From CAYMJK01 sp043101635 (GTDB lineage Bacteria > Planctomycetota > Phycisphaerae > Phycisphaerales > UBA1924), in assembly GCA_043101635.1 (NCBI GenBank), contig JBICIE010000187.1:1-25570 (forward strand): 25,570 nt of DNA, read 5' to 3'. Shown here in pieces: positions 14,422-20,633 of the stretch. Positions within the stretch are counted from its first letter, which is position 1, and every line of letters starts with the position of its first letter. The notes beneath the pieces were generated by a model. It saw only the letters and a list, made by a program, of their open reading frames with translations. It was not told where the DNA came from and did not search any database. The translations under genes were made by a program, and so were the position numbers.

Positions 14422-14572
14422 CGCGCCGCCGCCCGGCGGGCGGACGCTGGCGAAGCTCGCCGACTGGCGGCCGTTGCGGCGCCGATCGGCGGCCGTTTCC
14501 AGGCGCAAGCCATGCCGGCGGCGTAGAATTGCGGCGATTTCCCAGTCCGAGTGACCAGTCCCGCCGTTCGCC
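14422..14572. promoter_or_regulatory. Gap with palindromes and a -10-like box before the sigma-54 activator
   Basis: A GC-rich palindrome (CCGCCGCCCGGCGGGCGG, 14426-14443) and a small hairpin (14449-14461) follow the DUF6448 stop but lack a T-run. TAGAAT at 14524-14529, in the context GCGTAGAATT, matches the recurring -10-like motif and lies 43 bases before the GTG start at 14573. No good -35 box is visible. Confidence 0.4.
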
Positions 14573-15979
14573 GTGCCACACACAGAACAGTTGCAGCCGT
14601 CGTCCTCAGAACTGACCCATGCGCTGCGCGAGCGCATGAAAGAGTTGAACTGCATCTACCGCGTCTCCGACATCGCCGATGACCGGCGGCGCAGCTTCGA
14701 CGAGAAGATGCAGGCGATCGCCGAGTGTCTGCCGCCCGGCTGGCAGTATCCGCAGTCCGCCGCGGCGTGCATCCGGGTGCGGGGGCGGGAGTTTGCGACC
14801 GTCGGGTGGGACGTCGGCCCGGCGGATCGGCGCCTTCAGGCCGACATTCTCCTCGATGGCCGGGCTGAGGGGTGGATCGCCGTCGCCTACGCGGACGATG
14901 TGCCGGTCAACGGCGAGGTCTTTCTGCGGGAAGAGGGCGTCCTCATCGCCGAGATCGCGCGCCGGATCGGCGCGCTGCTGGCCCAACGCCAGGGCGCCTC
15001 CGACGCCTCCGAACCGGAGGGCCAGGACTCGGCGCCGCTCGCCCCGACGCCTGCGCGCCAAGGGCTGATCGGCGCCTCGGAACAGATGCAGTCGGTCCGG
15101 CGCGCCATCGACCGGGCGGCGCGGACCAGCGCCACTGTGTTGATCTGCGGCGAGAGCGGCACCGGCAAGGAACTCGTTGCCCGCGCCATTCACTACCAGA
15201 GCAGGCGTTCAACCGCCCCGTTCCTGCCCGTGAACTGCGCCGCCATACCCGAGAGCCTGGTGGAGAGCGAATTGTTCGGGTATGTCAAGGGCGCCTTCAC
15301 CGGCGCCACCACGACCCGGGCCGGCTTCTTTCAGACCGCCGACGGCGGCACGATCTTCCTGGACGAGATAAGCGAGATGAGCCTGTCGGTGCAGGCCAAG
15401 CTGCTGCGCGTGCTCCAGGATCACGAGGTTCGCATGGTCGGGTCGGACCGCTCGCGCCCGACCGACGTACGGATCATCGTCGCGACCAACAAGGACCTGG
15501 CGTCGGAGGTCAACGCCGAGCGTTTCCGGGCCGACTTGTACTTCCGGCTGAACGTCCTGACCATTGACCTGCCCTCGCTTCGCGACCGCAGCGAGGATCT
15601 CGAACTGCTGATCGAGCATTTCGTCGAGAAGTGGGCACACGAGACCAGCGGGGCGCCGCTGGTCTTCTCATCGGAAGCCATGGCGGCGATGCGGGGCTAT
15701 GACTGGCCCGGGAACATCCGGGAACTGGAGAACCTCATCAGGCGCATGGGCGTGATGCTGGACGCCCCCCGCGTCGAACTCGCAGATCTCCCCGCCCACC
15801 TGCAGGGGGCGCCGGCTCGAAGCTCGTTTTCCATGCGCTCCCTGGAGGATGTCGAGGCCGAACACATCCGCCGCGTCCTCGATGCGGTGGATGGCAACCG
15901 CACGCGCGCCGCAGAGGTTCTGGGGATCGACCGCAAGACGCTGCGCGCCAAACTCGCATCGAAGAGGCGCGCCAGGTAG
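14573..15979 (+). CDS. Sigma-54-dependent enhancer-binding transcription activator
   Basis: This 468-residue regulator has three parts. Residues 1-140 are a sensor-like domain (ELNCIYRVSDI...LPPGWQYP...IRVRGREF) related to domains I recall before kinase or AAA modules. Next is an AAA+ sigma-54 interaction domain with Walker A GESGTGKE (193-200), GAFTGA (240-245) and Walker B TIFLDE (260-265). Last is a Fis-type HTH (NRTRAAEVLGIDRKTLRAKL, about 445-465). An intact GAFTGA means it should open sigma-54 promoters. The start is GTG at 14573. There is no receiver domain, so it probably senses a ligand, metal or redox signal directly. Its neighbours and the sigma-54 site downstream suggest it controls the 16132-17827 unit. 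Confidence 0.93.
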   Translation: MPHTEQLQPSSSELTHALRERMKELNCIYRVSDIADDRRRSFDEKMQAIAECLPPGWQYPQSAAACIRVRGREFATVGWDVGPADRRLQADILLDGRAEGWIAVAYADDVPVNGEVFLREEGVLIAEIARRIGALLAQRQGASDASEPEGQDSAPLAPTPARQGLIGASEQMQSVRRAIDRAARTSATVLICGESGTGKELVARAIHYQSRRSTAPFLPVNCAAIPESLVESELFGYVKGAFTGATTTRAGFFQTADGGTIFLDEISEMSLSVQAKLLRVLQDHEVRMVGSDRSRPTDVRIIVATNKDLASEVNAERFRADLYFRLNVLTIDLPSLRDRSEDLELLIEHFVEKWAHETSGAPLVFSSEAMAAMRGYDWPGNIRELENLIRRMGVMLDAPRVELADLPAHLQGAPARSSFSMRSLEDVEAEHIRRVLDAVDGNRTRAAEVLGIDRKTLRAKLASKRRAR

Positions 15980-15981
15980 GA

Positions 15982-16022
15982 CCGGCGCCGGGGACAATCT
16001 CCCCGCCGGGGCGGAATGTCCC
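15982..16022. promoter_or_regulatory. Dyad-symmetric candidate enhancer (activator binding) site
   Basis: A perfect 10-bp palindrome (CCGGCGCCGG, 15982-15991) runs into a larger dyad: GGGACA (15991-15996) and TGTCCC (16017-16022) flank a central CCCCGCCGGGG (16001-16011). It lies about 55-95 bases upstream of the -24 element, where enhancer sites for sigma-54 activators are usually found. It could alternatively act as a weak terminator for the activator gene, though there is no T-run. Confidence 0.45.
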
Positions 16023-16074
16023 ATCTCGGAGGGCGTGCCGCGGCCCCTGGCGGCGCCCGCTGCGGTGAAGCGCC

Positions 16075-16090
16075 TGGCGCCGGGTTTGCA
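16075..16090 (+). promoter_or_regulatory. Sigma-54 (-24/-12) promoter
   Basis: The sequence TGGCGCCGGGTTTGCA fits TGGCRYR-N4-TTGCA, with the invariant GG (16076-16077) and GC (16088-16089) separated by exactly ten bases. Transcription would begin near 16101, about 30 bases before the mini-protein gene at 16132. It lies just after the gene of a sigma-54 activator, which makes chance less likely. Confidence 0.7.
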
Positions 16091-16131
16091 ACTCCCTTGC
16101 GCGCGCGACGGGCGCGCGAGAAGGGCCAGCC

Positions 16132-16350
16132 ATGAGCACGCTACGAACCAGACTCGATGACCGCGACAGGCGTCCCCGGACGAGTCGTGACCAGAGGCCG
16201 ACGCCGGCCTTCGACTCCGGCGCCGACGAGGGGCCGCAGCCGGTCGATCACTCCAGCGTGAAGGGTCTCTGCCGCAGTTGTGAGCGCCGCTTCGACTGCA
16301 CATTCCCGGTCACCGAGGCCGGCGTGTGGTCGTGCGACGAGTACGAGTAA
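16132..16350 (+). CDS. Four-cysteine mini-protein, possible metal or iron-sulfur binder
   Basis: This 72-residue protein has a polar, Arg/Asp-rich N-terminal half and a compact C-terminal motif VKGLCRSCERRFDCTFPVTEAGVWSCDEYE-like, with C47, C50, C56 and C68 (C-x2-C-x5-C-x11-C). I recall similar small motifs (LCxxCxxRxxCxFPxxEGGVWxCEEY) as stand-alone proteins or domains of unknown function. The spacing would suit zinc or an iron-sulfur cluster. The ATG has AAGGG about eight bases upstream. It is the first gene after the sigma-54 promoter and precedes glutamate dehydrogenase, from which it is separated by a long hairpin. Confidence 0.72.
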   Translation: MSTLRTRLDDRDRRPRTSRDQRPTPAFDSGADEGPQPVDHSSVKGLCRSCERRFDCTFPVTEAGVWSCDEYE

Positions 16351-16362
16351 CCCGGGACGTGG

Positions 16363-16417
16363 CCGGGCGAAGGGCGGAGCGAGCGCACCCCCCTGTGCGC
16401 TTGCCCGCCCCGCCCGG
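16363..16417 (+). promoter_or_regulatory. Large stem-loop between mini-protein and gdhA
   Basis: The two arms CCGGGC...AGCGCAC (16363-16387) and GTGCGCT...GCCCGG (16395-16417) pair almost throughout, with small bulges and a loop of about seven bases, followed by ATTCTTCC. The short pyrimidine tail makes it a weak terminator at best. It may attenuate or stabilise the message and so set different levels for the two genes. Confidence 0.55.
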
Positions 16418-16489
16418 ATTCTTCCGCAACCACCCCCGGCGTTCGCTGCAGAGCAGTGCCCGCCGGAGTTCAACTACGAGGGCTCGCCA

Positions 16490-17827
16490 ATGACCACCCT
16501 GATAACCGAGAGTCCGCCGGTCGCGACGCCGAGTGCGCCAGGCGCAAAGCCTGCCGTCACGGCCCCCGAGCTTCAGCCCGAGACCGACCTGTACGTGCAG
16601 ACCGTGGCCACGATGAACGAGGCCGCGGCCGCGATCAAGTTGGAGGATCGGGTGAGACTCATCCTGTCCGAGCCGAAGAACGAACTCATCGTGCACTTCC
16701 CGGTGCGGATGGACGACGGCAGGCATCGCCTGTTCAAGGGCTACCGGGTCCAGCACAACAACGCGCTCGGCCCGTACAAGGGCGGGCTGCGGTATCACCC
16801 GGATGTCCAGCTCGATCACGTTAAGAGCCTCGCCCTGCTCATGACGATGAAGAGCGCCCTGGTCGGCCTGCCCTTCGGCGGCGGCAAGGGCGGGGTCAAG
16901 TGCAATCCGCGAGAGCTGTCACCGGGCGAACTGGAGCGCGTGACGCGCCGCTTCTGCGCTGCGATCTCCCACACCATCGGCCCGGACCGCGACATCCCGG
17001 CGCCCGATGTCGGCACCAACGCCCAGATCATGGCGTGGTTCGCCGACACCTACGCCATGAGCGTGCGGACCGCCGACGCCCTGGGCGTCGTCACCGGCAA
17101 GCCGCTCGAGTTCGGCGGCTCCCTGGGGCGCGAGAAAGCGACGGGCCAGGGACTGGTGGATGTCCTCCTGCAACTGCTGCCGGCGATGAACATCCCCGTG
17201 CAGAACATGCGCATCGCCGTGCAGGGTTTCGGCAACGTCGGGTCCTGGACAGCGCGGATCCTCCAGCGCCTCGGCGCCAGGACCGTGGCCGTGCAGGACC
17301 ACACCGGCCAGTTGCGATGCGACGACGGACTCGACGCCGAAGCGCTGGCCGCGCACGTCCGCGCCACCGGCGGGATCGCAGGCTTCCAGGGGCCGGCCGA
17401 GCCGGTCGATGCCGAAACCTTTTACCGCACACCCGTGGATGTCTTCATCCCCGCGGCCCTGGAGCAGATGATCCAGAGCCGCGAGGCCGAGTGGCTCGAC
17501 TGCGCCGTTGTCGCCGAGGGCGCCAACGCGCCGACGACACCCGCCGCCGATCGCGTGCTCGCCTCCCGCGGCATCGAAGTCATCCCTGCGATCCTCGGCA
17601 GCGCCGGCGGCGTGACCGTCTCGTACTTCGAGTGGCTCCAGAACCGCTCCAGCCAGTACTGGACCGAGGAGAAGGTGGACGCCGAACTGGATCGCCACAT
17701 GACGGCTGCTGCCGAACGGACGCTCCGCGCCAGAGAACGCTACGGCGTCTCGATGCGGATCGCGGCGTACTGCGCCGCACTGGAGCATCTCGCCCGCGTG
17801 TATCACGTTCGCGGGCTGTTCCCGTAA
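16490..17827 (+). CDS. gdhA: Glutamate dehydrogenase
   Basis: This 445-residue enzyme should interconvert glutamate and 2-oxoglutarate plus ammonia. Hallmarks are GPYKGGLR (K97), TMKSALVGLPFGGGKGG (K121 and catalytic K133), IPAPDVGT, and the C-terminal nucleotide-binding fold with VQGFGNVG and VAEGANAPTTPAAD. Length fits the short hexameric bacterial/archaeal type plus an N-terminal extension of about 30 residues rich in Pro and Ala. Cofactor preference cannot be read reliably. The ATG at 16490 is the first Met in good context; the frame extends upstream through the hairpin, which is unlikely to be coding. Position downstream of a sigma-54 promoter fits nitrogen control. Confidence 0.93.
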   Translation: MTTLITESPPVATPSAPGAKPAVTAPELQPETDLYVQTVATMNEAAAAIKLEDRVRLILSEPKNELIVHFPVRMDDGRHRLFKGYRVQHNNALGPYKGGLRYHPDVQLDHVKSLALLMTMKSALVGLPFGGGKGGVKCNPRELSPGELERVTRRFCAAISHTIGPDRDIPAPDVGTNAQIMAWFADTYAMSVRTADALGVVTGKPLEFGGSLGREKATGQGLVDVLLQLLPAMNIPVQNMRIAVQGFGNVGSWTARILQRLGARTVAVQDHTGQLRCDDGLDAEALAAHVRATGGIAGFQGPAEPVDAETFYRTPVDVFIPAALEQMIQSREAEWLDCAVVAEGANAPTTPAADRVLASRGIEVIPAILGSAGGVTVSYFEWLQNRSSQYWTEEKVDAELDRHMTAAAERTLRARERYGVSMRIAAYCAALEHLARVYHVRGLFP

Positions 17828-17839
17828 CCCGGGCGGCTG

Positions 17840-17917
17840 TGGTCCCGATTCGAGGACCAAACGGCCGCGCCGCCACCAGTGGCGGGTGCGTATTGGCGCC
17901 CGCCTCTATGGTTGTGC
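17840..17917 (+). promoter_or_regulatory. Hairpins and -10-like box before the phosphodiesterase gene
   Basis: TGGTCC (17840-17845) pairs with GGACCA (17854-17859), a small stem after gdhA without a T-run. A second near-palindrome, GGCGGGTGCG...CGCCCGCC (17881-17903), follows. TATGGT at 17907-17912 ends five bases before the ATG at 17918, and no Shine-Dalgarno is present, which suggests a leaderless transcript as at 1145-1156. Confidence 0.35.
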
Positions 17918-19432
17918 ATGTCCAGCCGTCCGGATCAGGCGCCTGAACTGCTCATTCAGATCGACGGGCTCTCCCGGCCCGCGCTTGAAGGGGCCCTTGG
18001 CAGGGGCAGGATCCCGGTCCTGCAGCGGCTGATCGAGCATGATCGCTTCGAATTGCGCTCCATCTACGCCGGGTTGCCCTCGACCACCCCCGCGGCGCAG
18101 GCCGAACTGTTCTATGGCGTCCGGTGCGCTGTGCCCGCCTTCGCCTTCCTCGATCGGGAAGCGCGGACTCCGCGTCACATGCTGGCGCCCGGCGCCGCAA
18201 GCGCTGTCGAGCGCCGGCTGCGGGCCGAAGATGGCGGCCCGCTGCTCCGCGCCGGGGCCGCCTACTGCGACATCTACACCGGCGGCGCCAGGGTCTGCCG
18301 CTTCTGCCCCTCCTCGCTCGCCGATCCTGCCACCGTCTTCAGCGGGGGACTGGCGCCGGCGCTGCGCACCATCGGCGCCTACTTCGGGATCAGCGGGCGG
18401 GCGTCGATCATGATGGCTGGCGAGGCCTTCCGGTTCATCTCCTCGCCGCGAGACCGCGATGGCCGCAGCCTGAGGGCCGCCCTCAAGGACTCCTGGAGCC
18501 GTGTGCTCGCCTCAATTGTCCTGCGCGACAGCTCCCGCCTCAACGCCATCCGCGACATGCGCGACGGGCTGCCGATCGTGCACGTCAACTTCGTGGGCTA
18601 CGACAAGCAGGCGCACCGCTATGGACCCCGCTCGCAGCCCGCGCTCAGGGCCCTCCAGGGCGCCGATCGCGCCATCGGCACGATGATCCAGGCTGCCCGC
18701 GATCTCGCTGGCGCGCCCCCGACCATCGTCATCTACTCCGACCACGGCCAGGAGCGGACATCCTCCTTCCGCCAGGCCGCCGGCCGCGGGCTCGGCGCGC
18801 TCGTGCGTGACAGCGCCCGCCAGGTCGATCTGGGGGCCGGATCGAGCCCCGATCAGGACCGCGCAGTCAGCCGTCACACCCTCGGCCAGGAGGCCGGCGA
18901 GCAGTTGCTCGGCATCGGCGCCGAAGTCGAGCAGGTCGGCGGCCAGCAGATCGTCGCCATCGAGTCCGGCCCGATCGCCCACATCTATCTCACCGGCCCC
19001 GCCACCGACGAAGCCCGCTGCGACCTGGCGGCCCGCGTCGCCAGCACGGCGGGGCAGATCGCGGTGCTGGCCCGCCGCAGCGAAGGTCCTCCGGTCTGCT
19101 TTCTCGGCGAGGACCGCTACAAGGACGCCGCCGAACTCTGCAGCGCCAGGCTCGTCGAGCACCCTTTCGCCGCGGGCGTTCCGGACGATCTCGAGACGCT
19201 GGCGGCGCACCACAGCGCTGGCGACCTGATCCTTCTCGCCACCGGCTTCGGCGCCGCCTTGTCCTTCGCATCCGAGCGCGGCTCGCATGGCGGTTGCGGG
19301 CCCGAGGAGACCCACGCCTTCGCTCTTGCGCCCCGCGGGCTGCTGCCGGACCCGGCCGCCGAAGCCCCACTGCGCCTCGGCGATCTGCGCAGCGCCCTGC
19401 TGCATCATCGCAAAGACCGGTCCGGCCCATGA
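17918..19432 (+). CDS. Type I phosphodiesterase/nucleotide pyrophosphatase (alkaline phosphatase superfamily)
   Basis: This 504-residue hydrolase contains the metal-binding and nucleophile motifs of the superfamily (COG1524-like): D16 in IQIDGLS, T56 in PSTTPAAQAEL as likely nucleophile, D229 and H233 in GYDKQAH, D275-H276 in SDHGQ and H457 in SHGG. It should cleave phosphodiester or phosphoanhydride bonds with two metal ions. A Cys pair (RVCRFCPSS) lies near residue 128. No signal peptide or membrane helix is evident, which is unusual for a family often exported. The start at 17918 is chosen over a GTG 13 codons earlier, which would add residues from a palindrome. The end overlaps the next gene by ATGA. 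Substrate unknown. Confidence 0.82.
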   Translation: MSSRPDQAPELLIQIDGLSRPALEGALGRGRIPVLQRLIEHDRFELRSIYAGLPSTTPAAQAELFYGVRCAVPAFAFLDREARTPRHMLAPGAASAVERRLRAEDGGPLLRAGAAYCDIYTGGARVCRFCPSSLADPATVFSGGLAPALRTIGAYFGISGRASIMMAGEAFRFISSPRDRDGRSLRAALKDSWSRVLASIVLRDSSRLNAIRDMRDGLPIVHVNFVGYDKQAHRYGPRSQPALRALQGADRAIGTMIQAARDLAGAPPTIVIYSDHGQERTSSFRQAAGRGLGALVRDSARQVDLGAGSSPDQDRAVSRHTLGQEAGEQLLGIGAEVEQVGGQQIVAIESGPIAHIYLTGPATDEARCDLAARVASTAGQIAVLARRSEGPPVCFLGEDRYKDAAELCSARLVEHPFAAGVPDDLETLAAHHSAGDLILLATGFGAALSFASERGSHGGCGPEETHAFALAPRGLLPDPAAEAPLRLGDLRSALLHHRKDRSGP

Positions 19433-20172
19433 TGATCCGCATCATGACCTACAACATCCGGGCCTGCCTGGGCGTCGACAACATCCGCTCGGCAGGGCGC
19501 ATCGCGGATGTCATCGGCGCCGAGTCGGTCGATCTCGTCGCGCTGCAGGAGGTGGATCACAGCCGCCCGCGCAGCGACGGCGCCGATCAGGCCCGCCAGA
19601 TCGCCGACCGGCTCGCGATGCGCGCCATCTTCGCCCCGTCCTTTGCCCCGCCCGAGGGCGGCCAGTATGGCAACGCCGTGCTCGCCACCGGACCGCTCGA
19701 ACTCGTCCACCACGGCGATCTCGGCAACGAGCCGGGCGGCGAGCCGCGCTGCGCCATGTGGACCCGGGCCCGCACCGCGCTGGGGCCGCTCGATCTGATC
19801 AACACCCACCTCAGCTTCCGCCGGCGCCAGCGCCCCCGACAGATCGACGCCCTGCTGGCGCATCCCTGGCCGCTCACCGCCCGGCAGCGCACGCGGCCGG
19901 TCGTCCTCTGCGGCGATCTCAACTGCGCTCCGCGCGATCCCGGGTTCCGGCGACTCGCGGCGCTGCTGCGCGACGCTCCCCGGCTCGCCCCCGGCCGGAC
20001 CCGCGCCACCTGGCCCACGCGCCGCCCGCTGCGGCGGATCGATCACATCTTCGTCTCCGGCGATGCGCGCATCGTCGCGGCCCGCGTCGTTCGCTCGCCC
20101 CTCGCCCGTCGCGCCTCGGATCACTTCCCGGTCGTGGTTGATCTGGACCTGCCCGTCGAAGCCCCCGCCTGA
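19429..20172 (+). CDS. Endonuclease/exonuclease/phosphatase (EEP) family hydrolase
   Basis: This 247-residue protein has all the EEP signatures: MTYNIRAC (N9), LQEVDHS (E41), NTHLSF, CGDLNCAP, RRIDHIFVS and SDHFPVV. The fold covers nucleases, phosphoinositide and sphingomyelin phosphodiesterases; nothing here defines the substrate. It has no signal peptide, so it is probably cytoplasmic, as its partner seems to be. The ATG overlaps the stop of the phosphodiesterase gene (19429-19432), with a second ATG directly after; the pair is translationally coupled and may act in succession on a phosphodiester substrate. Its 3' end overlaps the convergent regulator gene by 52 bases. Confidence 0.88.
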   Translation: MMIRIMTYNIRACLGVDNIRSAGRIADVIGAESVDLVALQEVDHSRPRSDGADQARQIADRLAMRAIFAPSFAPPEGGQYGNAVLATGPLELVHHGDLGNEPGGEPRCAMWTRARTALGPLDLINTHLSFRRRQRPRQIDALLAHPWPLTARQRTRPVVLCGDLNCAPRDPGFRRLAALLRDAPRLAPGRTRATWPTRRPLRRIDHIFVSGDARIVAARVVRSPLARRASDHFPVVVDLDLPVEAPA

Positions 20173-20522
20173 GCCGTGACGGCGCCCGGCGCGGGTGGCG
20201 CCCCCGCCGCAAGCTGGAGCAGGTCGCCGACCGTCCGGTGCGCCTCGATCGGATGACGCAGGTGGCTGTCGACGTGGACCTGGTACACGTTGCGCCGCCC
20301 CTCCCGATGGCGGCTGATGACGCCCCCAAGCTCGAGATCCAGCACGATCCGCTGCACCGCCCGCTCGGTGATCCCGACCATCTCCGCAACCTCCCGCAGG
20401 CGGATGTGCGGGTCCCGGTGCAGGCACACCAGCACGTGCGAGTGATTCGTCAGGAAGGTCCAGCCGGGCGTCTCTGGTCCCGGCCCCGCGGGGCCCCTGG
20501 CGACATTTTGCTGTCGGCTCAT
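20121..20522 (-). CDS. Winged-helix (MarR-like) transcriptional regulator
   Basis: This 133-residue protein has an HTH of the MarR/ArsR type: FLTNHSHVLVCLHRDP, then IRLREVAEMVGITERAVQRIVLDLE, then the wing VISRHREGRRNVYQV and HPIEAHRTVGDLLQL. The fold after about residue 107 is a low-complexity tail read through the end of the convergent EEP gene, so the native C-terminus may be short and the last residues functionally unimportant. The start at 20522 is preferred; an in-frame ATG five codons upstream would lie in the predicted -10 box. It is divergent from isocitrate dehydrogenase and may control it or itself. The signal it senses is unknown. Confidence 0.82.
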   Translation of the reverse strand: MSRQQNVARGPAGPGPETPGWTFLTNHSHVLVCLHRDPHIRLREVAEMVGITERAVQRIVLDLELGGVISRHREGRRNVYQVHVDSHLRHPIEAHRTVGDLLQLAAGAPPAPGAVTAQAGASTGRSRSTTTGK

Positions 20523-20524
20523 GG

Positions 20525-20565
20525 TTGACACCAGCAAGTATACCGATATCGTTTACGCGAATCCA
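20525..20565. promoter_or_regulatory. Divergent promoters with palindromic operator candidates
   Basis: Plus strand: TTGACA (20525-20530), a 16-bp spacer and TATCGT (20547-20552) give a good promoter for isocitrate dehydrogenase. Minus strand: TATACT (20542-20537) with TGGATT (20565-20560) at 17 bp suits the winged-helix gene, giving a leader of only a few bases. Two adjacent palindromes, GTATAC (20538-20543) and CGATATCG (20544-20551), cover both -10 boxes and are good operator candidates for the divergent regulator. Confidence 0.6.
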
Positions 20566-20633
20566 GTTTCGTGAGTTGCGCTTCGCATGACCTGCCGCCC
20601 CAGCCCTGGACACCCCGAAGGAGCCCGCCACCG

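Noticed and set aside
14451..14476. Second sigma-54 promoter (TGGCGG...TTGCGG)
   Set aside because: The spacing between GG and GC is eight bases, not ten.
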